Shown here: one piece after another, positions 25,421 through 32,854 of the stretch
Layout: every line of letters starts with the position of its first letter
Position numbering within the stretch: position 1 is the stretch's first letter
Notes under the pieces: generated by a model
What the model was told of the DNA's origin: nothing
Database searches by the model: none
The model's input: the letters and a program-made list of their open reading frames with translations, nothing else
Translations under genes and position numbers: made by a program
NCBI GenBank assembly: GCA_041495205.1
Contig: JBGQCF010000016.1
Span: 1-41,553 of the forward strand
Length of the DNA: 41,553 bases
Direction of reading: 5' to 3'
From: JAHFRG01 sp041495205
Lineage (GTDB): Bacteria > Pseudomonadota > Gammaproteobacteria > Burkholderiales > JAHFRG01

Positions 25421-25694
25421 GGAACCTCTGATTAAGTCCTCCGCGGATTGCGTTGCGGCAAAATGCGGATGGATGCGAGGCGCGCGACGAAGGTCGTAGC
25501 CGGGACTACGACGCCGAGGAGCGCAACAACGCAGACGCCGCATTTTGCCGCAACCCGGAGGGACGAGGTTTTTCCGGGCGGTCTGCTTTGTCGCTCGGCT
25601 TGCCAAGGGGAGTGGCCATTGGCTGCGCCTCTCTTCGCGCATCCCATCCCGGAAAGCCGCCGTCGCAACCGCGTGGGACTTAATCAGAGGTTCC
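25421..25694 (+). repeat. Structured terminal-inverted-repeat element, copy C (274 bp)
   Basis: Perfect 19-bp terminal repeats lie at both ends. Stem I is perfect: GCGGCAAAATGCGG (25455-25468) with CCGCATTTTGCCGC (25538-25551), enclosing a GTCGTAG/CTACGAC hairpin. Stem II pairs CCGGG near 25580 with CCCGG near 25650. The left end faces the start of the small conserved gene (23 bp away); the right end is 51 bp beyond the ptsI stop. The 25398-25745 gap contains nothing else recognisable. Open frames inside are by-products of its GC-rich palindromes. Confidence 0.92.
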
Positions 25695-25745
25695 TTGACT
25701 TTATCTACAGCGATTTCTTGAAGCATGCTTCTTTCAGAAAATATT

Positions 25746-27467
25746 CTAGCTGTTCAGGCGGGATAGCAGCTCGCGAACTTTTTCCGGGTCGTCGGCCTTG
25801 AGTATTTTTTGTGTAAGCCCGGTGATTTCCGGGATGTTGGTTCTGAGCACTTGCTGCTTGACTGTGAGGAGGTATGCAGGATGCATCGAGAACTGGCGCA
25901 AGCCGAAGCCCAGCAGCAGCCGCGTGAGCGAAACATCTCCGGCCATTTCCCCGCACACCGCGATGGGAACGCCGGCTTTGTTTGCGGTCGCGATAGTTTG
26001 AGCGATCAAATGCAGTACCGCGGGATGCAGCTGATCATAGAGGTGGGCGACAGCGTCGTCCGCGCGGTCTATCGCCAGCGTGTATTGAATCAGGTCGTTG
26101 GTGCCAATGGAGAGGAAATCAAGTTTTTTAATGAACGCACCGAGCGCCAAAGCCGCAGCGGGTATTTCAATCATGCCGCCGATTTCAACGCGGCGGTTGT
26201 AGGGCATGCGGTCTTTGTCGAGGCTGGTCTTTGCCAGCTCGATGAATTGCAAAGTTTGGTTGAGCTCGGAGACGCTGGAAAGCATCGGGATCAGGATGCG
26301 GATGTTGCCGTAATTGGAGGCGCGTAGAATGGCGCGCAATTGCGTATGGAACATGTACGGCTCGGCGAGGCAAAGCCGGATGGCGCGCAAGCCTAATGCC
26401 GGATTGGGGCCGCGCTCGGCGTCATTGAAGCTCTTGTCGGCGCCCAGATCGAGCGTGCGGATGGTGACCGGCAGCCCGCGCATTTTCTGCGCTACTTTGC
26501 GGTACGCTTCCAACTGCTCGTCTTCGCTGGGCAAATCGGAACGGTTCAGGAACAGAAATTCGCTGCGGAACAGGCCGATGCCCATCGCGCCGTTCTCCTT
26601 CACCTGCTCGATGTCTTGCGGCAACTCGATGTTGGCTTGCAGTTCCACCGCCGCGCCATCCAAGGTCGTGGCGCGAGTAAGCTTCAGGCGTTTGAGTTTC
26701 TGCCGCTCGAATTCCCTCTGGGTCTGGCGCAGCTTGTACTCGGCGAGAACCTGCTTGTCGGGATTGACGATGACTACGCCCTGGGTGCCGTCTACCACCA
26801 GGATGTCTTCTTCGCGCACCAGCTGCCGCGCCTGGTGCAGCGCCACGATCGAGGGAACGTTCAGGCTGCGCGCGACAATCGCAGTGTGCGACATCGGCCC
26901 GCCGATGTCGGTAACGAAGGCGGCGAAGCGATGCTGCTTGAATAGAATGAGTTCCGCCGGACTCAAGTCATGCGCAACGAGGATGCTGTTCTGCTCGAGG
27001 TCGGCGGGCGGGGGCACGTGTCCCGGGTGGCCCATCAGCGCCTTAAGCACGCGTTCGCCTACCTGGAGCACATCGGCCTTGCGCTCGCGCAAGTAGGGAT
27101 CTTCGATCTGGTCAAACCGCTCGAGCAGTTCGTCCATTTGCTGCTTGAGCGCCCACTCGGCGTTGCAGCGCTGTTGTTCGATGCGTTTCCGCGCGGCTTT
27201 GGAGATAACAGGGTCGGAGAGAATCATCCGGTGCAGGTCGAGGAAAGCGGCAAGCTCGGCGGGTGCGTTGGCCGCCATGTTTTCATGCAGGGTTTGAAGT
27301 TCTGTCTGCACTTCCTTGATCGCGGCGTCAAAGCGCGCGATTTCTTCCGCCACTTCTTGTTCGCGTACGGTGTAATGCGCAACCTCCAGCGTGGCGTGTG
27401 AAAGCAAATGCGCCTGGCCGATGGCGATGCCTTCGGATACCCCGATGCCGTGCATGGTGAAGCTCAT
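25746..27467 (-). CDS. ptsI: PTS enzyme I (phosphoenolpyruvate-protein phosphotransferase)
   Basis: A 573-residue cytoplasmic enzyme that passes phosphate from PEP to HPr. The N-terminal HPr-binding and phosphohistidine domains carry GGPMSHTAIVARS with active H194. The C-terminal TIM-barrel PEP-binding domain has GAMGIGLFRSEFLFLNR, TIRTLDLGADKSF and a conserved cysteine in VAVCGEMAGD. The start overlaps the ptsH stop by ATGA. With only EIIA and HPr upstream and no EIIB/EIIC seen, it likely serves a regulatory PTS. Confidence 0.96.
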   Translation of the reverse strand: MSFTMHGIGVSEGIAIGQAHLLSHATLEVAHYTVREQEVAEEIARFDAAIKEVQTELQTLHENMAANAPAELAAFLDLHRMILSDPVISKAARKRIEQQRCNAEWALKQQMDELLERFDQIEDPYLRERKADVLQVGERVLKALMGHPGHVPPPADLEQNSILVAHDLSPAELILFKQHRFAAFVTDIGGPMSHTAIVARSLNVPSIVALHQARQLVREEDILVVDGTQGVVIVNPDKQVLAEYKLRQTQREFERQKLKRLKLTRATTLDGAAVELQANIELPQDIEQVKENGAMGIGLFRSEFLFLNRSDLPSEDEQLEAYRKVAQKMRGLPVTIRTLDLGADKSFNDAERGPNPALGLRAIRLCLAEPYMFHTQLRAILRASNYGNIRILIPMLSSVSELNQTLQFIELAKTSLDKDRMPYNRRVEIGGMIEIPAAALALGAFIKKLDFLSIGTNDLIQYTLAIDRADDAVAHLYDQLHPAVLHLIAQTIATANKAGVPIAVCGEMAGDVSLTRLLLGFGLRQFSMHPAYLLTVKQQVLRTNIPEITGLTQKILKADDPEKVRELLSRLNS

Positions 27468-27733
27468 TCGCCTTCCCCGAAATAATTGCCTATCAAATCC
27501 ACAACCGCCTGCAACGCTTCGTTTTCGTCCTCGCCGCTGGTTTCGATTTTAATCGAGCTTCCTTTGCTTGCCGCGAGCATCATCACGCCCATAATGCTTT
27601 TGGCGTTGACGCGCTGGCCATTGCGCGACAGCCAAATATCGCTCTTGAAGCGGCCGGCAAGCTGGGTGAGCTTGGCCGCGGCGCGTGCGTGCAGCCCCAG
27701 CTTGTTTATGATGTCAGCTTCCCGTTGCGGCAT
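27464..27733 (-). CDS. ptsH: Phosphocarrier protein HPr
   Basis: An 89-residue phosphocarrier. The active-site histidine is H15 in NKLGLHARAA and the regulatory serine is S46 in NAKSIMGVMML, the site used by HPr kinase. Both positions match the family numbering. It overlaps the EIIA gene upstream by 20 bp and ptsI downstream by 4 bp, so the three are probably co-translated. Confidence 0.96.
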   Translation of the reverse strand: MPQREADIINKLGLHARAAAKLTQLAGRFKSDIWLSRNGQRVNAKSIMGVMMLAASKGSSIKIETSGEDENEALQAVVDLIGNYFGEGE

Positions 27734-28127
27734 TACAACTGTCCGTGGTGATGTGCAGTACGCCTTCGCAGCCGCCGGAGAGTGCTTTTTCCACTACCGT
27801 TTTCAGCGGCTCGTTGCGATAGGTGAGCGCGCGAATCAGCATCGGCAGATTGACGCCCGTCACCCCTTCCACTTTTCCGGGAACCAGCAGTTTGGACGCG
27901 ATATTGCATGGCGTCGCGCCGTATAAATCGCTTAACACCAGCACGCCCTTACCCTGGTCGAGTTGTTTCACCAGCTTCAGGGCCTGCGGCAAGATCGCGT
28001 GCGGGTCGTCATGCACCGTCACCCCGATTTGCATCAATTCCGGCGGGCGGCTGCCCATGACATGGCTTGCGCAGTGGATCAGGCTTTCGCCAAGGGTGCC
28101 ATGCGCGACAATCAGTATGCCCACCAT
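27714..28127 (-). CDS. PTS EIIA component, mannose/fructose family
   Basis: A 137-residue EIIA of the mannose family. The phosphorylated histidine is H9 in LIVAHGTLGESL; VLSDLYGATPCNIASKL and GVNLPMLIRAL are further family motifs. No EIIB, EIIC or EIID genes follow, so it is likely a regulatory acceptor, as in betaproteobacterial EIIA(Man)-HPr-EI operons. GGAGCTGAA precedes the ATG at 28127. Repeat copy D ends 28 bp upstream, so the leader or promoter of this operon must involve the repeat. Confidence 0.88.
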   Translation of the reverse strand: MVGILIVAHGTLGESLIHCASHVMGSRPPELMQIGVTVHDDPHAILPQALKLVKQLDQGKGVLVLSDLYGATPCNIASKLLVPGKVEGVTGVNLPMLIRALTYRNEPLKTVVEKALSGGCEGVLHITTDSCNAATGS

Positions 28128-28155
28128 TTCAGCTCCTAAATAAAAAACCCCCCAA

Positions 28156-28429
28156 GGAACCTCTGATTAAGTCCTCCGCGGATTGCGTTGCTGGCAAAAT
28201 GCGGATGGATGCAAGGCGCGCGACGAAGGTCGTAGCCGGGACTACGATGCCGAGGAGCGTAACGACGCAGACGCCGCATTTTGCCGCAACCCGAAGGGAC
28301 GGGGCTTTCCGGGCGGTCTGCTTTGTCGCTCGGCTTGCCAAGGGGAATGGCCATTGGCTGCGCCTCGCTTCGCGCATCCCATCCCGGAAAGCCACCGTCG
28401 CAACCGTGTGGGACTTAATCAGAGGTTCC
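28156..28429 (+). repeat. Structured terminal-inverted-repeat element, copy D (274 bp)
   Basis: Same length as copy C. Terminal repeats lie at 28156-28174 and 28411-28429. Stem I pairs GGCAAAATGCGG (28193-28204) with CCGCATTTTGCC (28274-28285). Stem II pairs GGCTTTCCGGG (28303-28313) with CCCGGAAAGCC (28383-28393), 11 perfect pairs. With the paired ends this predicts a three-way junction. The left end faces the EIIA start (28 bp); the right end is 81 bp past the gshB stop. The flanks (CCAA / CTTA) show no target duplication. The remaining 28430-28510 contains only a degenerate heptamer-like stretch. Confidence 0.92.
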
Positions 28430-28510
28430 CTTAATTTTACTCCAGCGTACACTTTGGAAGGTATCAATCAGGAAGGAGGGTTGGGGTGAGTGCGGGTTTG
28501 CTCCCACACT

Positions 28511-29461
28511 TCACGCCTTACCCCTCACGGTTTTTTCCAGCGCATCAATCATCATCCCCGCGACATTGAAGCCCGTTTGATCGGTTATCTCCCGCATGCA
28601 GGTGGGGCTGGTGACGTTGATTTCAGTGAGGTAGTCGCCGATCACATCGAGTCCGACCAGAATCAAGCCTTGCTTGGCAAGTTGCGGACCCAGGGCTTCG
28701 GCGATTTCCCGGTCGCGCGGCGAGAGCGGCTGCGCCACTCCGGTTCCCCCGGCGGCGAGGTTAGCGCGGGTCTCTCCCGGCTTGGGGATGCGCGCTAAAG
28801 CAAATGGCGCCGGTTTTCCGTCAATCAGCAGGACACGCTTGTCGCCCTTAACCACTTCCGGGATGTAGCGTTGCGACATGATGGTGCGTGTCCCGTGCTG
28901 GGTCAGCATTTCGATAGTGGCGTTGATATTCACATCGTGTTCGCGTATGCGGAACACGGACCGCCCCGCCATTCCATCGAGCGGTTTGAGAATCACGTCT
29001 TGGTGCTGCGCCAGGAATTTCAAAATCAGTTCGGTCCGGCGCGTAACCAGGCTTGGCGCGGTAAATGCATTGAATTTGGCGATGGCAAGCTTTTCATTGA
29101 AATCACGCAACGCCCTTGGCCTGTTGAAAACTCTTGCTCCCTGTGCTTCGGCGAGCTCCAGCAAATAAGTGCTGTAGATGTATTCCATGTCAAATGGAGG
29201 GTCTTTGCGCATCAGCACCGCATCGAAGCGCTCAAGTGGCATTACTTCAATTTCGCCTGCCCGGTACCAGTCGTCCTCATTCCCGGTCAGCGTGAGTTTG
29301 CGCGCATGACCCAACACCCTGCCCAACTGTAAAACAATGTCCTGCTGCTCCATGACGTAAAGCACGTGGGCGCGCGCGGCGGCTTCACGCATCATGGCGA
29401 AACTGGAGTCTTTATAGGGCTTGATTGAATCGAGCGGGTCGAGGATAAAGGCGAATTTCAT
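28511..29461 (-). CDS. gshB: Glutathione synthetase
   Basis: A 316-residue ATP-grasp enzyme that adds glycine to gamma-glutamylcysteine. It has the family start MKFAFILDPLDSIKPYKDSSFAMMREA, the segment MRKDPPFDMEYIYSTYLLE, and the ATP-grasp stretch VILKPLDGMAGRSVFRI. Length is typical. It lies 9 bp downstream of gshA, so the two glutathione steps are one operon. Confidence 0.96.
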   Translation of the reverse strand: MKFAFILDPLDSIKPYKDSSFAMMREAAARAHVLYVMEQQDIVLQLGRVLGHARKLTLTGNEDDWYRAGEIEVMPLERFDAVLMRKDPPFDMEYIYSTYLLELAEAQGARVFNRPRALRDFNEKLAIAKFNAFTAPSLVTRRTELILKFLAQHQDVILKPLDGMAGRSVFRIREHDVNINATIEMLTQHGTRTIMSQRYIPEVVKGDKRVLLIDGKPAPFALARIPKPGETRANLAAGGTGVAQPLSPRDREIAEALGPQLAKQGLILVGLDVIGDYLTEINVTSPTCMREITDQTGFNVAGMMIDALEKTVRGKA

Positions 29462-29470
29462 GGGGCGGCG

Positions 29471-30763
29471 CTAGGCAGTCGCTTTCTCAAAGGCTTTTTC
29501 ACTTTGCTCGAGCTCAACGGCGGCGGCGAGCAGCGCGAGCCTCGCAACTACGCCATAAACATAAAAACGGTTGGGCACGCAGCCAGGCTTGGTCGGATCG
29601 GGCAGCGAGCAGGGGCTCTCGAACGCCAATGGTACAAAATGCATTCCCGGCGAGTTGAGGTTTTCGTCCGTACCGCGGCTGGTGTGCACGCGGTAAAACC
29701 CCCCCACCACGAAATGATCAATCATGTACACAACCGGCTCGGCCACCGCCTCGTTGATGCTTTCAAACGTATAGACACCCTCCTGCACCATGACTTCAGT
29801 GACCGCCAGGCCTTCCTTCACCACCGCCATCTTTTTGCGCTGTTTGCTGCTCAAGCCCCGCACTTCGGAAGCATCCTTCACCGTCATGATGCCCATGCCG
29901 TAAGTTCCGGCATCGGCCTTGACTATGACAAAAGGCTGTTCCTTGATGCCATATTCTTGATATTTGGCGCGGATATCCTTTAGGATCTGCTCCACCCAAC
30001 TGGCCAGGCATTCCTCGCCGCGGTGCTCTTGGAAATTGATTTCGCCGCAGGTCGCGAAATAGGTATTAATCAGCCAGGGGTCAATTCCGATGAGTTTGGC
30101 GAATTCCTCGGCGACTCGGTTGTAAGCGCTAAAGTGATTCGATTTGCGCCGCGTCGCCCAGCCGGCGTGCAGGGGCGGCAACACCGATTGTTCCAGGTTT
30201 TTTAAAATTTCCGGAATGCCCGCTGATAAATCGTTATTCAAAACCACCACGCAGGGGTCGAAATTGGCAAGCCCCAGGCGGTTACCTTTGCGCACCAGCG
30301 GTTCCAGCAGTAGGCTTTTACCATCCGGAAGCTTCAATTCCGTGGGTGCAGTGATTTCAGGAAGCAAGCTGCCGATGCGTACATTCATTCCCGCTTGGCG
30401 CAGGATGGATTGCAGAGTCGCGACATTTTGCAAATAAAAGATATTGCGCGTGTGACTCTCCGGAATCAGCAACGCACCCTTGGCGTCTGGACAGACTTTT
30501 TCCACCGCGACCATCGCCGCCTGCACACACAACGGCAGGAAATCGGGATTGAGGTTGTTGAATCCCCCCGGAAACAAATTGGTGTCCACCGGCGCGAGCT
30601 TGAATCCGCTGTTGCGCAAATCCACCGACGCATAAAACGGCACGCTGCGCTCCTGCCATTGGCCGTGCAGCCAGTGCTCGACGGTGGAAACCTCCTCCAC
30701 CAGTTTTATTTCCAGTTCGGGCACATGCCCGGGAAGCGCAGCGGTTAAATGGGGAACAGCCAT
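29471..30763 (-). CDS. gshA: Glutamate-cysteine ligase, Acidithiobacillus ferrooxidans type
   Basis: A 430-residue enzyme for the first step of glutathione synthesis. It belongs to the distinct family seen in Acidithiobacillus and many betaproteobacteria, not the E. coli GshA type. Recognisable segments are PVDTNLFPGGFNNLNPDF, LLIPESHTRNIFYLQN, FVIVKADAGTYGMGIMTV and YMIDHFVVGGFYRVHT. It precedes gshB by 9 bp. A promoter candidate lies between its start and repeat copy E. Confidence 0.93.
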   Translation of the reverse strand: MAVPHLTAALPGHVPELEIKLVEEVSTVEHWLHGQWQERSVPFYASVDLRNSGFKLAPVDTNLFPGGFNNLNPDFLPLCVQAAMVAVEKVCPDAKGALLIPESHTRNIFYLQNVATLQSILRQAGMNVRIGSLLPEITAPTELKLPDGKSLLLEPLVRKGNRLGLANFDPCVVVLNNDLSAGIPEILKNLEQSVLPPLHAGWATRRKSNHFSAYNRVAEEFAKLIGIDPWLINTYFATCGEINFQEHRGEECLASWVEQILKDIRAKYQEYGIKEQPFVIVKADAGTYGMGIMTVKDASEVRGLSSKQRKKMAVVKEGLAVTEVMVQEGVYTFESINEAVAEPVVYMIDHFVVGGFYRVHTSRGTDENLNSPGMHFVPLAFESPCSLPDPTKPGCVPNRFYVYGVVARLALLAAAVELEQSEKAFEKATA

Positions 30764-30794
30764 GGAAAATGCAGCCTTGAAAAAGGAAAGACTA

Positions 30795-30824
30795 TTGTAA
30801 CGGAAAGCGCACGGACGCGTCAGG
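30795..30824 (-). promoter_or_regulatory. Candidate sigma-70 promoter of gshA-gshB
   Basis: Minus strand: -35-like CTGACG (30824-30819), 18-bp spacer, -10 TACAAT (30800-30795). The -35 begins 5 bp from the terminal repeat of copy E, so the repeat occupies the position just upstream of RNA polymerase contact. Confidence 0.45.
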
Positions 30825-30828
30825 CATG

Positions 30829-31029
30829 GAACCTCTGATTAAGTCCCGCGTGAACCGCGTTGCTGGCGAAATGGGGAAAATGGCAAGGCGCGAGGCGCAG
30901 CGAATAGCCCGTTCTTATTCGCAAGCCGAGCAACGAAGCCAGCGCCACATTTCGCCGCAACCCTCCGGGACGGGGCTGGGCGAGGCCCAGTCAACCGTCG
31001 CGGCCACGTGCGACTTAATCAGAGGTTCC
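30829..31029 (+). repeat. Structured terminal-inverted-repeat element, copy E (201 bp, short form)
   Basis: The left terminal repeat is perfect and the right one has one change (CGACTT for GGACTT). Stem I pairs GGCGAAATG (30865-30873) with CATTTCGCC (30948-30956), a compensated variant of the C/D stem. Stem II is reduced to CTGGGC-GAG-GCCCAG. The left end faces gshA, 65 bp from its start; the right end adjoins the amtB terminator. The 30764-31090 gap holds only this repeat, the gshA promoter candidate and that terminator. Confidence 0.9.
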
Positions 31030-31044
31030 TAAGCATGTGAAAAA

Positions 31045-31066
31045 AAGGGGCGCTTGCGCGCCCCTT
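31045..31066 (-). terminator. Intrinsic terminator after amtB
   Basis: AAGGGGCGC pairs with GCGCCCCTT around a 4-nt loop; on the minus strand it is followed by a run of T. It lies 25 bp past the amtB stop and separates the glnK-amtB unit from repeat E and gshA. Confidence 0.88.
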
Positions 31067-31090
31067 CAGGAGGACTTTCTGTTATGACGT

Positions 31091-32467
31091 TTACAGCACT
31101 TGCTCGCCGTGTAAAACGATGTCCAGACCTTCGCGTTCCTGCTCTTCAGTCACGCGCAGGCCGATCACCATGTCGAGCACTTTAAGGATGATGAAGCTCA
31201 CGATGAATCCGTAAATAAGAGTCGCCCCCACGCCCCATAACTGGGTGATCACGCTGCCGTCGACGCCGCTGATGTCTTTCACGTTAAATACCCCGGTGAG
31301 AAGGGCGCCGGTGATACCACCCACGCCGTGCACGCCGAAAGCATCCAGCGAGTCGTCATAGCCCAGCATTTTCTTGAGCGAAGTCGAGCCCCAGAAGCAC
31401 AGGACACCCGCGGCGACGCCTATGACGAGCGAGCCAATCGGTCCTACGAAACCGGACGCCGGGGTAATTGCTACCAGCCCCGCCACTGCGCCCGAAGCGA
31501 TGCCAAGAACGGAGGGTTTGCCTTTGACGATCCATTCAGCAAACATCCAGGCGAGCGCGGCTGTGGCAGTGGCGATTTGGGTCACCGCCATCGCCATGCC
31601 GGCGCGCCCATCGGCTGCCACCGCGGAGCCGGCGTTGAAGCCGAACCAACCCACCCACAGCAGGGAAGCGCCAATAATAGTCAGCGTCAAGTTATGGGGA
31701 GGCATCGCTTCCTTGCCGTAACCCACGCGCTTGCCCAGCACCAGTGCGCAGGCCAAGCCCGCGATACCGGCGTTGATGTGCACCACCGTGCCGCCCGCGA
31801 AGTCGAGCACACCCTTGGCGGCGAGCCAGCCCGAAGGTTCCCACACCCAGTGCGCGATTGGCGAATACACCAGCAGCGACCACAGGCCCATGAACCACAG
31901 CATTGCCGAAAACTTCATGCGGTCGGCGAACGCTCCGCAGATCAGCGCCGGGGTGATGATGGCAAAAGTCATCTGGAAGCACATGTACACCGATTCGGGT
32001 ATGGTGAGCCCCAGATGGGAGACCGATACCTTGGAGCCGTTTACAAATATCATGCCGTTAAGCAGGAAACGGTCGAAGCCGCCGAGATAAGCGGTGCTTC
32101 CCGGCGTAAACGCGAGACTGTAACCCACGATCATCCACAGCACGGTCACCAGACAGGTAATGGCAAAGCTTTGCATCACGGTGGCCAGCACGTTTTTCTT
32201 TCTTACCATGCCGCCGTAGAAAAGCGCCAGGCCGGGAATGGTCATCAGCAGCACCAGCGCGGTCGAAGCCAGCATCCAGGCGGTATCGCCGGAGTTGATC
32301 TTGGCGACATCGACCACCACCGGTGCGGTGGGTGCCGCAGGAGCGGCAGGCGCGGCGGCCGGAGCAGCAGCTGGCGCGGCTTCAGGCGCTTTTTGTTCAT
32401 CGGCCAGCGACAGACCGCTGAAGTTAAGCGCTGCAAATAAAAGCAGAGAGGTAAGTATGCGTTTCAT
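31091..32467 (-). CDS. amtB: Ammonium transporter AmtB
   Basis: A 458-residue inner-membrane ammonium channel. A signal peptide (about 1-22) precedes an Ala/Pro-rich periplasmic linker (about 28-50) and eleven helices. The twin-histidine pore residues are in GGTVVHINAGIAG and DAFGVHGVGGITG. The tail EEQEREGLDIVLHGEQ is the GlnK-contacting C-terminus. The ATG at 32467 is set by AAGGAG 6 bp upstream; the frame continues further but is not coding. glnK is 10 bp upstream, the usual pairing, and the unit is probably driven by the sigma-54 site before the porin gene. Confidence 0.96.
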   Translation of the reverse strand: MKRILTSLLLFAALNFSGLSLADEQKAPEAAPAAAPAAAPAAPAAPTAPVVVDVAKINSGDTAWMLASTALVLLMTIPGLALFYGGMVRKKNVLATVMQSFAITCLVTVLWMIVGYSLAFTPGSTAYLGGFDRFLLNGMIFVNGSKVSVSHLGLTIPESVYMCFQMTFAIITPALICGAFADRMKFSAMLWFMGLWSLLVYSPIAHWVWEPSGWLAAKGVLDFAGGTVVHINAGIAGLACALVLGKRVGYGKEAMPPHNLTLTIIGASLLWVGWFGFNAGSAVAADGRAGMAMAVTQIATATAALAWMFAEWIVKGKPSVLGIASGAVAGLVAITPASGFVGPIGSLVIGVAAGVLCFWGSTSLKKMLGYDDSLDAFGVHGVGGITGALLTGVFNVKDISGVDGSVITQLWGVGATLIYGFIVSFIILKVLDMVIGLRVTEEQEREGLDIVLHGEQVL

Positions 32468-32477
32468 GCTGTTCTCC

Positions 32478-32816
32478 TTATAGCGCATCAGCGCCGGTTT
32501 CACCGGTGCGGATGCGGATAACTTGTTCAAGATCGAAGACAAATACTTTGCCGTCACCGATCTTGCCGGTATTGGCGGCTTTCTCGATGGCCTCGATCAC
32601 CTGATCGAGCATTTCTGATTTGATGGCGGCCTCGATTTTTACCTTGGGCAGAAAATCCACCACGTATTCCGCGCCACGGTAAAGCTCGGTGTGCCCTTTT
32701 TGCCGCCCAAAGCCCTTGACTTCGGTGACGGTGATGCCTTGCACACCGATGGTGGACAGGGCCTCGCGCACCTCGTCAAGCTTGAACGGCTTGATGATGG
32801 CTGTGACTAATTTCAT
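32478..32816 (-). CDS. glnK: Nitrogen regulatory protein P-II (GlnK)
   Basis: A 112-residue PII signal protein with the uridylylated tyrosine Y51 in the T-loop (GHTELYRGAEYVVDFLPK) and the C-terminal signature TGKIGDGKVFVFDLEQVIRIRTGE. It binds ATP/ADP and 2-oxoglutarate and blocks AmtB when nitrogen is ample. GlnK rather than GlnB is chosen because amtB follows. It lies 38 bp after the porin gene. Confidence 0.96.
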   Translation of the reverse strand: MKLVTAIIKPFKLDEVREALSTIGVQGITVTEVKGFGRQKGHTELYRGAEYVVDFLPKVKIEAAIKSEMLDQVIEAIEKAANTGKIGDGKVFVFDLEQVIRIRTGETGADAL

Positions 32817-32854
32817 GTTGACTCCTTAAAATAGTGAATGAGCGTCGGTGCTGC

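Noticed and set aside
25432..25801. Open frames within copy C, and similar ones in A, B, D and E
   Set aside because: The frames come from GC-rich palindromes. The copies differ in length by indels that break the frames, while the paired stems are kept, so selection is on structure rather than protein.
31328..32440. A 370-codon plus-strand open frame opposite amtB
   Set aside because: It is composed of Arg/His/Gln-rich antisense sequence, has no family resemblance, and amtB on the other strand is unmistakable.
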